Shown one piece after another: positions 51,969-63,966 of a stretch of 64,000 nt of DNA. This stretch comes from Sitta carolinensis (lineage: Eukaryota > Chordata > Aves > Passeriformes > Sittidae). The first letter of the stretch is position 1. The number at the start of each line of letters is the position of its first letter. The translations under genes were made by a program, and so were the position numbers. The notes beneath the pieces are model-generated. The model saw nothing but the letters and a program-made list of their open reading frames with translations. It had not been told where the DNA came from and made no database searches. The stretch lies in contig JAVUNC010000006.1 in NCBI GenBank assembly GCA_032173965.1, positions 37,295,870 through 37,359,869 of the forward strand. Reading direction: 5' to 3'.

Positions 51969-54900
51969 AATTCCAGCTCTCTGATTCACTCATTATGTCT
52001 TACTCATATTTTGTAAACCCTGCAGTTAAAAAGAATAGTCATATTATTACTGAAACAATCACAAAACATACAAGAAACACAGAGACAATTCTTCATCGCT
52101 GTCCTTTTCTTAATCACTGTAGATGTTCCAGTTATCCAGACTGCAATCCACGGCAGGAATTTGTAGCATATGAAAGCTGAGAGCAAAATGAATCTGTTTA
52201 TAGCAGAGTTAAGACAGTGCTCATACACTTAGTGTGAGAATCTTTGTTCAGTCCTTCACATGTGATCCAGTTGCAGGCCAGTAATAAATCCATTGGCCTG
52301 ATGATTTGTTAGTTTCCTCAAGGTTTTCAGGCTTTTGAAGAAACAGCCTTTCCTGTTCTCAGATAGTGTGTAATCTATTTTCTCTTCTCCTTCCCAGGAA
52401 TTCTGCAGTGCCAGGCTTTGCTGTTTCCTTACAGGAATTATCTCTCTATCTGTGACTATAAAAACCAAGAATAAGACCAATGATAATGTAAGCCTTCAAA
52501 AGTCGCATAAGGTGGAGAGGGAGTCATAGAAAAAGACATGCTAAGTGGTAAGCCTATCATTTAGAGAACAAGTGTTACTTATTGCATGGGTTTTCCAAGA
52601 GGGATTGCTGTTAGAAAGAGTTCAAGTTTCATAAAATGTAGATAAGATTAGAAAAATCTCACAAAAAAGGGGTTTTAGATTATTGAATATTTCACATAAA
52701 TATTGTAACCAACAGATCAGTTACTTTGAATTAATGGAATTAAGGAATATAGTGGGAATGTCAACTCTGGGAAATACCAAAGAAGAGAGAAATCTTTCCT
52801 CTCATATGTAAGATACAAATCACAGAGAATTGAAAAGGCATGCTGAACAATCACATCTCTTATTATTTGACCAACTTGAGATGAAATTTCTTGTATCTTA
52901 ACACTAGCAGTATAGTTTCAGCATCTGAAAAGAAAGCATATCATTCTTCATATAAAGAAGTCTGTTCATAAACAGGATATGAGGGGACAATTACTCTTAT
53001 GGACTACATAGCACAACAAAATTTTCAAATTAGTTGAAACTTTATCTCTTTGTTTTCCTGCTAAAGAATTCTCTGGGGAGAAAGATTAGGGGGTAAAAAA
53101 AAATAACAACACTGAAATTATAGGGAAAATATGGTTGCTACTCCCTGCATGGAACATGGTCAGAACACCAAGCTTCCCACTCAGGGAAGATGAAACAGAG
53201 GGTGGAGCAGAGTAGACGCAGCATAGCCAGGCTCTGTTGAAACCCTTGTAAAGGAGGGAACTCAGTTGAACATTTTAGTTGATAAACCACAGAGCAGCTG
53301 TAGATCAAGGCAGATAACGAACAATGCACTGTTGAATCAGAAGCATGTGGTGACATCATTCTCCTCTGAGCAAGGCATGCTCCCATCTCCAGGTTATCTC
53401 TGATACTACTTAGATACCCACCCCCAAGGTATGACCACTCCTCACTGAATAAGGTGTATGGCTAAAGTCACTCAAGCTCTACTGAAACATGAGTTAAGAG
53501 TGGGGAGAAGATAGGGAAGACCCCATTATAACTTCTGGTACCAGCTGATGGGCTGAATATCTCCTGCCCCATAGGGACACCTAATGGGTAAGAACCCTAC
53601 TCTCTTGCACACTGAACAATTATTTAGAACTAGCTTGTACTGATGACGAGAGTTTGTTAGTAAATTGCTTTGAATTACTATATTGTTTTGAACATGTTTT
53701 GGACTCAGTGTCACAGGCTTTGGAAATACTTATCCTAATTCCATAAAAGCCAGAGGACACCACCTAATTTTGTCTTTTGTGTTTAGAAACAACAGCTAAG
53801 AAACTACTTTGCTACTCATTGAGACAGATGTTTTCTGTCTCTCTGCTGCCATGTAGGGCAGACTTCTGCTCCAAGGTATTCAATTATATTTGGATAACCC
53901 GGACGTTTAAAAACTCAGCAAATTGCAGAGAGAAACCACTGCTTGCCACTGCATTGGTCAGAGTCTCCCGTAATTATTGATTTATGGAAGAGACCTACAA
54001 ATTTAGAGTTCATCAAACTAATTTCATTGCAGTCATCAGGCCCCTATGACTGGGAAAGAAGCCACCATTCTGAAGGCAGAGCTAATGCAGCAGCCCAAAA
54101 CATGCTACATGTCAACCTGTTGCCTGCCACTCTGTGCCTTCACTTTCACAGCAGAGAACAGTGTGGCTACCAAATTCTTGGCCATGCTTTCCAACAAGCT
54201 GCATAATCTTGGCATAAATCTAAGGACTGGCATTGCCACGGCTTCTTACACAATTGACATTTCCTCAGAACAGTGGTACTACCATCAAAACTGCTTTTGT
54301 CCTTTTATTATTTAGAAACAAAATAACATAAAAGGAGTAGGAGGCAATTAATAAGAACACTTCACTTAACCACTTAATAGCACACTTTGCAAATATTGGG
54401 ATCCGTCTGGCTGAAAGGGTAGTAAATTGAGAACAGGGCAGCTGGAAGAAGGGATAGGATGAAAACTCTCAATCTAGATTTGCTGATGAACCAAGAACAA
54501 GAAAACATAATATAAGGTCAATCACAACTGACCAGTTTAGTACTAGTCTTACATCCCTACTATCAATTTGTCCCCTGTATTTTCAATGACCATTAGTTCA
54601 GAAGTCAGCTAGCAGAGCTTATGTCTACAATAACCCTCTCTTATAACAGGATTTTTACCCAGGCTGGTGTTATTTATCACCTTTTTTTTCCTATTAAAAT
54701 GATCATAGTAAAACTGATGTGTACAGCAGACAACAAATTTGATATTCCTGGCTTTGGTGTCCTAAGCAACTGCAAACAATCTGTTCTAAGGGGTGCATCT
54801 TTTTTGTGAGGGAAGTGAAACCTGCTTCCACAGCTGCAGACCTAAGAGTCTTTTTGCAATGCAGAGAAGCTTATGAAGCTGACTCATGGGGGTCTAGGAG

Positions 54901-55071
54901 AGACACAACTCATACCTATGCTCCCTTCACCAGTACATGTGTGCCTGCATGTAGTCAGTGTTACTTACTCTCTGAGTTGTCTACATATATTTATTGATAC
55001 AGACACCTGTTTCTGAGGAATCATTGATAAAATAGTATCACTCAGTAATTAATTACTAAGCTTTGCAGAAT

Positions 55072-55289
55072 AGGACTGGAGGTTCTGGTGGACACCAAGT
55101 TGAAGCTGAGCCAGCAGCATACCTTTTCCACCATCAAGGATAATAATATCCTGGGCTGTATTAGGAAGAATACTGCCTGCAGGTCAGGGGGAGCTGATTC
55201 TTCTTCAGTTGTGCTTAGGACAGGTGAGATCACACCTGGAGAATTCTATCCAGTTCTGCAATGCCAAATATAAGAGGACCAAGGACATA
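55072..55289 (+). pseudogene. CR1 LINE ORF2 remnant, left part of a split older copy
   Basis: Matches the CR1 region encoding the C-terminal part of the reverse-transcriptase polyprotein. DNA landmarks are GTTCTGGTGGACACCAAGTTG, GAGCCAGCAGCA, CTGGGCTGTATTAGGAAGA, CACACCTGGAGAATTC and AAGAGGACCAAGGACATAC. In frame, VDTKLKLSQQ and ILGCIRKN are still visible before frameshifts. The element breaks at 55289/55290 where a second CR1 is inserted, and its sequence resumes at 55701. It is non-functional. Confidence 0.85.
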
Positions 55290-55700
55290 CATAGAATCAT
55301 AGAATCATAAAATCATAGGATCATTTGGTTTGGAAAATATATTTTAGGACATTGAGTCCAACCATTAACCTACCACTGCCACGTTCACCACCAAACTATG
55401 TCCTCAAACACCACAACTACACATTCTCCAAAGATGGTGACCCCATCATTTCCCTTGGAAGCTTGTTTCAACATTTGAAGAGCCCTTCCCTCAAGATATT
55501 TTTCCTAATATCCAATCTAAACCTACCCTGGAGCAACTTGAGAACATGTCATCTAATCCTATTGCTTTCTACTTGGGAGAAGCGGCCAAGTCCCACCTCA
55601 CTAGAACCTCCTTTGAGGCAGTTGCAGAGAGTGGTAAGGTTTTGCTCTGGTGATTTCTCTCCAGGCTGAACAGCCCCAGTTCCCTCGGCTTCTCAAACCA
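55290..55700 (-). mobile_element. CR1 LINE 3'-end, minus strand, inserted into an older CR1
   Basis: Read on the minus strand, this is a 5'-truncated CR1 3' end. On the plus strand four octamer-type tail units, each beginning CATA, occupy 55290-55321. They are followed by GTTTGGAA, GAGTCCAACCATTAACC, ACCACAACTACACATT, TTTTTCCTAATATCCAATC, CTAAACCTACCCTGG and, at the far end, CAGGCTGAACAGCCCCAG. The tail is intact, so this copy is younger than the one it interrupts. A 114-codon plus-strand frame at 55325-55669 is an antisense by-product. Confidence 0.93.
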
Positions 55701-55800
55701 GAGAGAGTTCAGCAAAAGGGCTCTGAAGGTGATAAAAAAGCTGGAGCGCTTCTCCTATGAGGAAAGGTGGAGATAGCTGTAACTGGGAAAAAGCTCAGAG
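55701..55800 (+). pseudogene. CR1 LINE ORF2 remnant, right part of the split older copy
   Basis: The older element continues exactly where it left off: GAGAGAGTTCAGCAAAAGGGC, then CTGGAGCGCTTCTCCTATGAGG and AAGCTCAGAGGAGGAG. In the intact element ACATAC is followed almost directly by TGGAGAGAG, so at most about two bases are missing at the junction. Similarity fades after about 55800, so the rest of its 3' end is deleted or unrecognisable. Confidence 0.82.
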
Positions 55801-56079
55801 GAGGAGAGTGACTTGCTCACTGCCATTCAGTCAGTCAAGTAAAGCCTAGTGTCACAGTTTGACAGCTCAAATGAAGGTGATGCCCTACCAAGGCAGACAG
55901 TCATTCCCAGAGAATACAGAGACTTTCTACAGCTTCTCATTTGACTTAGGGACACACAGAAAGTATTTAAAAGTGTTTCTGCCCTGTATCCAAGAGTTTC
56001 TTTTATGGAAACAAAGTTAACTTTGTATTTGTAGAACTGCTCAGTATTGTGTTTTTAATTTACTTTGAACACGTTTTAG

Positions 56080-56154
56080 AAAGTTATGAGAAGAGCTTTG
56101 CTAGCTTTGGCAAGGGTCATCTGGAAGGAGAATACACTGCAGGAGTTATACAGG
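56080..56154 (+). CDS. Possible 75-nt exon, phase 1-1 (weak)
   Basis: An acceptor-like sequence (TTTTAATTTACTTTGAACACGTTTTAG) precedes 56080, and CAGG followed by GTAATC lies at 56154. The enclosed frame is open in phase 1-1 and encodes a balanced peptide containing SYEKSFASFGKGHLEGEY. The donor is weak at +5 and +6, and no neighbouring plus-strand exon in phase 1 was found. It is listed mainly because it shows how readily such blocks appear. Confidence 0.1.
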
Positions 56155-56351
56155 GTAATCCACAGGAAGATGTGTCTTCCTCTGCCCTTTGCTACCTGAA
56201 GAGAGGTAGAGCTGTGAGATACCTTAGAGTCACTGTGTGAGCTGGTATCTAAGAACCTGTGTGACAGTAGGGGAAAGAATTGTATGATCCAACCCACAGA
56301 GTATGAAAAAGTCACAGCAGGTCTGGTTTAGGTTTGGGGGGAAGGGTTTCT

Positions 56352-56395
56352 GGTTTGGTTTTGTTTGTTTGTTGTTTGTTTTTTTTTTTTTTTTT
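56352..56395 (+). repeat. (GTTT)n and T17 tract
   Basis: TTTG/GTTTG words lead into a pure run of 17 T (56379-56395). Confidence 0.8.
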
Positions 56396-56652
56396 GGTAG
56401 TACTACTGTGTTCTAAGTGACATAAAAGGTTTCAAGATGAATCTGGAGAATTATTTTTAAATAATGACCTCTAATCACATGTTCTATGGAGATATGTTTA
56501 AAAAAATCATATTTGAATAGCTATATATGGGTTTCATCCATTCCTATTAAATAAACAAATGAATCAAAAGAGAGAACTATGGGTAACTAGTGATTGCTTT
56601 TGCCAAGTTTGGAATCCATTTAGACATATATGCACAGCAGCTCTGTCAGCTC

Positions 56653-56669
56653 AAAAAAAAAAAAAAAAA
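56653..56669 (+). repeat. A17 homopolymer
   Basis: Seventeen A in a row, about 260 bp downstream of the T17 run. The two could pair, but homopolymers this short are common here. Confidence 0.85.
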
Positions 56670-59600
56670 GCCATACCTTTTACCAGATGTACAGGAAATC
56701 AAGAAGGCAGGCTTTTGGCAAGCCTAGGAAGAATTTAGCCAGGCATGTGAGGTCAAATGATCTTAGAAAATCAAACCAAAACTACATATCTAAAAGGTAA
56801 TGACATATCTACATATCTAAATTCATCTATTCCCAGAGACAGGCATGGCATTATGTCTAAGGAATGCCTGCTGCAGTCTTTTTGGGCAGTTAAGACAGTC
56901 TCTAGATCCTCTTACAGCTGCCTGATTACATTTTTCATCTAATGGATACAGCACTGCACATACTAAAGAACTGAGCAGCAATCTGAGGGGTAGAGAGACA
57001 TTGTCTGGCCCACTGTATTTCCTGGAACCATTTCTGTCTCACAGAACGATTGCATTATACAAAAGATTTTGTGATCACATTACGATTTTGCGATCGATTC
57101 TGGTGACTAACTGGCTGCATTGCACTTTGAATTCTTCTGAATGACCCCACAAATAAGTGGTTTGTGCAGACTTGAGCCTTGTCATTCCTCTGTTTTCCTA
57201 TGGCTGTCAATTTGCCTTATATTTGAAGTATGCAAAATATCATCTCTGTTTTACATGTCCCACATGTTTCCAATATCATAAAGTGTATAAATTATCTTTC
57301 TTTCACCAAGTATTTTTATCATGGGATCTTGGTGCTGACTATTATTCTGGATTACCATAAATCAGATGGCCCCATTACAGCAATGCACTGAGACTGGATA
57401 TTACAGAAGGTATAAGAGTAAAGATTTATACTGAAAATAGAATTCAGCAAAAAAGGATTTTTGAAAAGGGAAATAAAACTGTCATGAAGAATGCAGGTAT
57501 TCAGTGAAAAATGAGATGGTAGCATTATTTTTTCGTGACCTTTCTTTGGTGGGGGAAGAAGGAATTGCTGTTGATGTCAGAATGTCTTAGATGACGTCTT
57601 GAGTCAAATGAAAAATATATCACAAATTCATTTGAAACTACAATAGAAATAAAGATTAATACACTCTTGGACATTTGGAATATGAACATTTCAGTTTGTA
57701 AACTATGTTGGGTTTTTCTTTTTTAGGAAACAAGCTTTTGTACCGAGGATACCGCTCTTCCCACCTGTATGCTTTCCCTATTACATCAGATCTTAAAAAA
57801 AAAAATTTCTTAGATTTAATTTGATTGGAAAGCTCCTCATGAACAGACACATATGTGAAAAACCTACACAGTGATAAAGAGATGGAGGTGGCTGATTTTT
57901 TTATTAGTCTAGAATGTCAATGAAAAATCAATGGATCACCAGGAGAGAGGCACTGGTATGATCTTTCAATTATCAGAAATTAACATCACTTCCTCTTTTT
58001 CTTTAAAGACCTGAAAAGCAAAATAATAAGATCATTCACTGCAGCAAAATCAAGATCACGTTTTTTTCAGCACATACTATCATTGAGTTTAAGCCATGAT
58101 TAAATGTGAAAATGCTCCTATCTTTATCAGTACAACCTAACTGCTCCCATTAAACCCTGAAAGTCTACAGCCACAGTCCAAATCAAAGTAGGTGACAGTT
58201 CTTAGTGGATTTTGGCATCTTTGTCAGTAACTGAAATTGAAAGTATGAGCACTTCTGTTTCCTGTTCCTAATAACAGAATTCATCAGGAAAAAAAAGAAA
58301 TGTGTACCCTTTAAAGCTACATAGCAGTGTAGAAAGAGATGCTTGGACAGAACTCAGAGTGTGCGATGCTCCGAGCCCCCAGGAGCCTGCAGTTTGGTAA
58401 GGGGGTCTCTGCTAGACTCCAGAGAGAGTCCAGCTTTGCACCCACGACTGAATAAGGACTATGCCCATGCTGATCTCTTGTACTCTCCCTTCTGCTCCTG
58501 GGAAGAGTCCTTTGAGAGACCAGTGCTGAAATGAGAAGAGGCAGCTCTGTGACTTCTAGTCAGAGGAAGTTGTAACAGACAGTTATCCTTTATCCTTCTC
58601 ACACAAGACAGATACAGCAGGTACAGACACATTCAGTGAACAAAGCCATCTCATTTGTTGTTCTCTTGTTCCTGCCTTTTTATTTTTTCCAGAGCTGAGA
58701 TTTTCAATTCTAGCAGCATACAAATTGTGTGAGTTTTGACATAAATTATTGGAAGTTACAATGTTGTCCTGTTCACATGAGTTTAGGACAGCTTACATAC
58801 CATGTAAATTTGCAAATTAAAGAGGGAAAATAAGGATGATGAAGAAAAGGTGCTCAGTCAGGACTTGGTAAAATGCATCTTTTCTGCTTCTCAAATTTTA
58901 TTTATTTAGATAAATATATAAAGGTACCAGATGAAGGAAGACAACTTATAGCAAAGAAGAGCCTTTCATTGTCTTAAAAATTTCTCTTTATTTGAAAACA
59001 CATGAAAACATCTACACCTGAGGCTGATGAGATTTTGGGTCTTGAAAGTAGGGTGGACAATTAATTGCAAAGACACATGGAAGGTTACCATCTTCCTGAA
59101 GAGATCTGCCTACAAAATTGCTTGCTGTGCATTAAGATAGTTAGCCAGAGAGCTACATCACTTAGGAACACCAGTGGGAAATTGGTTGAATGCATGCTTA
59201 GCACAAGGTCAAGTTACATGTGGCTAAATGCCACTTCAAAACTTTGGAAGACTCCAAATCACTTGTGGTAGCTGATATTGTTGTCTACTGGGACTCTACG
59301 GCCACAAATTTAACCTACTAGAATCTTTAACCAGTTAAGGAAAGGGATGCTTAGAGAACAGAAAATTGCCTACACTATATAGAAAAAGAATTCAAAAGAA
59401 TATGAACACCCTTGTCAGAAGGTTTCTTTCAGCATTTAAAATATATTTGGAATAGACAGACAAGCTTAAGCATGTCAATAAATAATATAAATAAAATCCA
59501 TAGCAAAAAGAGAATTAGATTCACCAAAATTGTAAGGATACCAATGCCTAAAGTGCCCCTTTCATGCATGTCTTCAAATCCAAGCAACTCTAGAACCCCA

Positions 59601-62600
59601 AGACAGTATGCTAAGAACCAAGCTTTAGGGGCAGTAAGATATTGGGCAGATCTCTAGTATTTAGTTTCTACAGAGTTAGACATACTGGCTACATGCAAAG
59701 CATCTGGGAGCATTCCCAGGCACTGGAACTCAACCATCCATAGTAGAAAACTATTAAAACATTGCCTGTTACAATTTTGGCAGGTCATAACTAACTTTCT
59801 CCCAAGGACAGCTCGCTCCAGAGACATTTCCCAAAAGGCAGTTCGCATGCAGCCAGCATGTTTGGAAGTTATGAGAATTTGTTAGCACAGTCAATGGGCC
59901 ATTGTGTGCCAGTTGGCTTAATTGCCTGGGAATGTTTCTGGGAATGTTTAATATAACAGTTTATTTGTGCCCAGAATTTTTGAGCCAATGTAGCAGATCA
60001 CCACTATCAAAAGAGGAGCATTTGTTCCCTCTCTTGACTACTTCTTATATTCTCCATTATATTGTTTCTGATGCTTGTCAGGCAGATTTCTGGGACACTT
60101 AGACTCTGTAACCTGGAGAAATCCATTTGTGTCCTTTTGCTGCAGCAGGTGACTGCTGGTTTAGAAATTGAATCCAGTCATTGCTCAGTCTGGCAAGCAC
60201 CAACATGAGCTCAAGGAATGCATGGTGTGTCTGGAAAGGGGAGAAGAGTGAAATACCAGGGTGAAGTAGGAACTTTTCCCAAAAGTGCCAATGATGTGTT
60301 AGGCTGTGCCTCGTGTGAATTACTGAGATGAATTCAGACCGTTATTTCAAGAGTAGCCTGAGCCGATTTAAGTCCTCCCTGCTGCTGCAAGCAAAGAGTC
60401 TTTTTGGCTGCCTTTTTCCAAAAAGCTCATTTCCCATATCTCCTCCCTCTCTTGTGCCAGCACAGCAATATATAGACAGTCATGAGTGAACTGAACTGAA
60501 GAAACGATCCCTCAGGAAAAAAAGTTAATCCTAACTTGCTTGCTAACTTTCTTGCATGGCAACAAGTGCTTCTGCCAAAGCAAGGATCTCAGGTAGGGGC
60601 AACACTGTGGAAGTAAAGCTATCAGATTTAAGTAAAAGTTGGGGCAGCAGTCAGGTTTTATCAGCTTAACCTGCTTATGGAACTGCAGTATTGAGTATTT
60701 CAAGGGGCATCTAAAAACCTTGAGTAGGTATTCAAATACAGCAGAGAGTCACTGAAAGGAGGAAGGGCTTGTAGGCATCCTAATATAGATGAGCATTCAA
60801 ATATCATTGTAAAATGAAAGGTTGCAGATATTTTCTTTCTGGTTCTTTTAATTTCTGTTACAAAATTTGTGTTTTCCTAACATTAGCTGTTACCTCCTAT
60901 TAAAAAAAACCCAAACAAACAAATCTATATCTTACTGGATATGAGGCTTAAAAAAAAATCTTAAACTTGTTCTGGTTTTTATGACAACCCAGACAGTTAC
61001 CACAAACAGCTTTGAGCTGCAACAACCAAATTCATGTTAGTGTGACATTTTTATTGCATGCATGCTTTCATTCAAAGTCTATTCTGAAGATGCAAGTTGG
61101 AAGAGGTGATGGAGAAGCATTAGTTGCCTCTTACAGTCAGATTGATCTAATTAGTAGCATTCTTTACCACTAATTACTTAAATAAATTGCATTTTGCAAC
61201 ACAGACAGGAGCCATATTAGAGTCTTGGAATTCTGACCCAGCTCCAGAACATCCCATGGAGTACTTTTCATTACACACTTGTGTAGTCTTTTTAAAAGTT
61301 TGAAACTGTTAACTAAATTTTTCTAACAGACATAGCATCATCCACAGAAAAATATTTCAATTTTTTTTTTCTTTTTTGGCCTTAAGCCTCCTTTACAGCT
61401 TTTCCACTGGGAATTTTAAGACTTGATGTTCCTATTTGATAACTTATTTTTGTTTTTACCCAAACCCTTTCCTCTCAGAAAACTTCCCAGACTATTTAAA
61501 ATACTAGCCAATGAAAATCAATACAGTTCTGTTGCTTTAACTTGTCTTATACTGATTTAGACCACTTGGGAAACTATCAAGGACAATCTTCCAGTGCTTG
61601 CCACCCAGAAGTATATTGCCAGCTACAACTGCAACTGAGGCAACTGCTTGAAAACAGAGCAGAGCTCAGGACTTCACAATACCCAACATACAGATTAACT
61701 ACCTTATAGGTTTATGAGTGAATTGAAGGCAGCAAAATCTGTAGGCAGAGGCAATAGTTCCTGTTAATTCAGCCCATAAAACTGGGGGGAAAGTGGAAAA
61801 AGGGAGGCATGAAAACTTTCAGGAGCAAAAGTTTTCTACAGGCCTTCTTCAAGCTTACCATTTATGTAGTTTAGGTATGTGATTAGATTTGAATGAGATT
61901 CTCCCATACAAAGACTTTCGTATTGGGATATCAACAATACAAAGCCTTTTGTATATATACATTTCCCATGGCACACTAATAATATTTTTAGGGTTAAAAC
62001 TGCATTCCTACATGAATACTAATCCTACAGTCAATAACATGAGGAAAAGTAACAGAATCAGTGCTCACATTTATATTTTTGAGATCAGAAACAAAATTAT
62101 TCTTTTCCTATTTTTACTCTTCTCTTTTCTGTCTTTTCCTTTTCTTGTCCTGAATTTCCCTGATTCTCTTTCCCTCAATTTCTGAGATGATCAATATCCA
62201 TCTTCCTCTTTGGGCAATTTCATTCACTAGTCCAGCTGAACATGCACACAGAATAAAAAGTAACTCAGTTTTCAGGATATATCATGAAAACAGGTAGTCC
62301 TAGAAGGGATCTTAAGAAGGGGCTCAACATTCATGGTCATTGTACTTGGCTTTGTGAGAGCATTGCCTTTTGCTAAGATAATTTTCCTTCATTATTTATG
62401 CATATAGATATAAATTCTAACAGTAACTTTAAACAGAACAAGTATGTCCAATAGTTCCACTGCTTGGAAGGCTGTCTCAGCACAGCTCAACAGATGTTCA
62501 GTACCAGCACCTGCTGTGCCCTTCAATCACAGCCTGCACTCCTACTGCCTGTGGGTTTAAATGAGGGTGGAGAATAACAGCACCTCAGATTCATTTACTT

Positions 62601-62992
62601 GCAAGATAACAGCAATCAAATTTACAGTTTTTAGCTAAGAATTGCATTATCTTTTGCTGAAATGTAATCATATCTGAGCTATTACAAGAGTGACTCTTTA
62701 ACAACAGACAGTGTAACTACAGATTAAGACAGGAAGATAGATTATATTATGAACAACTTGAATTAGGAAAATTTTATTGGTTAAAGATCAGCTATCCAAG
62801 TTGAAACAGATCCAGGACATTAGATCTAATATTTCTGTTTTATAAAAAAAAAAAAATCAGCAGATCTTCTCTTGCAAAAACCATCCAGCATATCATCTGA
62901 TGTCAGAGCACACAGATATGCCAGACATACATAATTAGAAAGCATATAAAATTCAAATGCAGTGATAGTCATAAAATTTCCAGACAATACAA

Positions 62993-62993
<1 letters not shown>

Positions 62994-63024
<31 letters not shown>
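62994..63024 (+). repeat. A31 homopolymer
   Basis: The longest homopolymer in the window, 31 uninterrupted A. A pure tract of this length decays quickly, so it is either recent or length-unstable. It may be the A-tail of a retrocopy (see findings); otherwise it is a microsatellite. Confidence 0.9.
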
Positions 63025-63025
<1 letters not shown>

Positions 63026-63105
63026 CAAAAGTATTCTGGATTTCCCATTATTAAGAATGTTGCCATAAAGATGAACTTAAAGTATCTAGTCAAAAAAGCA
63101 CAGAA

Positions 63106-63167
63106 GAATTCCAGGTTGATTCAGCTGATCCCAAGGCTGGGCATGCATTCATCTATGCCTGGAATTC
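63106..63167. repeat. 10-bp inverted repeat with 42-bp loop
   Basis: GAATTCCAGG (63106-63115) and its exact complement (63158-63167) enclose 42 bp of balanced composition. The pairing does not extend inward. Probably chance. Confidence 0.5.
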
Positions 63168-63744
63168 AGAGCTCAGGAAGGGGACAGGCTATGCTTTTTC
63201 CCTTCTGTTACTGATACCTGATGCCTTGAGTGTCTCAGCAGAAAATCAAGATGCACACAAAACACAAGAAAATTATGTCTTCCAGCTTCCGCAGAACCCC
63301 AATTAAACTCCATTCAGCAGCTGAGAGCAACAGAGAAAGCAAAACTTGCATCTGTTACTGTTGCTGCAGTTGGAGGTGTGAGCTACCCAGGAGATTTGCC
63401 AGACTCCTCAGCCTCTGAGCAAACCAGAAGGGAGAAAGATGAACTTATGCCAAGGCATGAGCTGTTTCCAAATGCAGCAACCTGTGCAGAACCAGAAGGT
63501 CACAGTCTGCAGCTGGCCCAACTACAAGTGAGACAGAGGGAACGTTCTTAACAAGCATCAAATTGCCAGACAGGAAAAAGAGGCTTGGGTGCTAATCTGT
63601 TCAGAATGAGGAGCTGGTCTGGGATAAACTGAGAGAGAGGGTGAGAAACATGTGGGAACTGTTTGTTCCTTTGTCTGATAGACACCCTGCTTCAGTATTC
63701 TGGTAGACTACTTAGTCTGCTCTGTACATCTGGGATAGATTCAC

Positions 63745-63966
63745 CTTACACCTCCTTTGAAGAAGGCAGGGTGTGAGATGATAGGGACTTTCACTGCTTT
63801 GTTTCCCAGACCCCTCTGTTCTGGTTTTCCAGAATGGCCCCCATCTGCTCCTCGTCTGAGCTTTTGGCCCCAGTTTGAGTGTAGCATTGCTTTGACTGTC
63901 ACTGACATCACTGGATTGCAAACTATCGTCTCCGTGTATTTCCCAAGGCACTGCTTCTATTTGTCT
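63745..63966 (-). CDS. Candidate internal exon, 74 codons, unidentified protein
   Basis: On the minus strand an acceptor-like site (CTTTTTACAAGAAATAG) precedes 63966. AAG followed by GTGAAT, a fair donor, lies at 63745. The 222 nt is open in phase 0-0. The product is hydrophilic and Ser/Asp-rich at its start (GDDSLQSSDVSDSQSN), then basic (QTRSRWGPFWKTR), with two cysteines near the end. This composition is less like random AT-rich translation than most frames here, and the local DNA is more GC-rich than the window average. The acceptor has A-rich sequence just before its AG, which weakens it. No family recognised. If real, the gene continues beyond the window's right edge. Confidence 0.22.

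Larger units (their letters stand above)
50896..55071. other. AT-rich non-coding stretch
   Basis: No supported gene. It contains a 32-bp direct duplication at 51165-51244, T12 near 51394 and T18 at 51951-51968. A minus frame at 52256-52480 follows an acceptor-like GGTTTTTATAG and ends in a stop, and was considered a terminal exon but not accepted. Frames at 53138-53386 and 53943-54315 show no motif. Confidence 0.55.
55801..63744. other. AT-rich non-coding stretch
   Basis: About 8 kb with no supported gene. It contains the T-rich tract at 56352-56395, A17 at 56653-56669, A11 near 57795, AAAC units near 60.90 kb, A13 at 62844-62856 and A31 at 62994-63024. A plus-strand exon-like block at 56080-56154 is listed with low confidence. 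Frames at 58343-58534 and 59654-59848 have no motif. Confidence 0.5.

Noticed and set aside
52256..52480. Minus frame after GGTTTTTATAG, ending in a stop, as a possible terminal exon
   Set aside because: Entering after TATAG requires phase 1, and a terminal exon here would lie upstream of the other minus-strand blocks. No polyadenylation signal was confirmed.
55325..55669. 114-codon plus-strand open frame
   Set aside because: It lies wholly inside the minus-strand CR1 copy, so it is an antisense by-product of the repeat.
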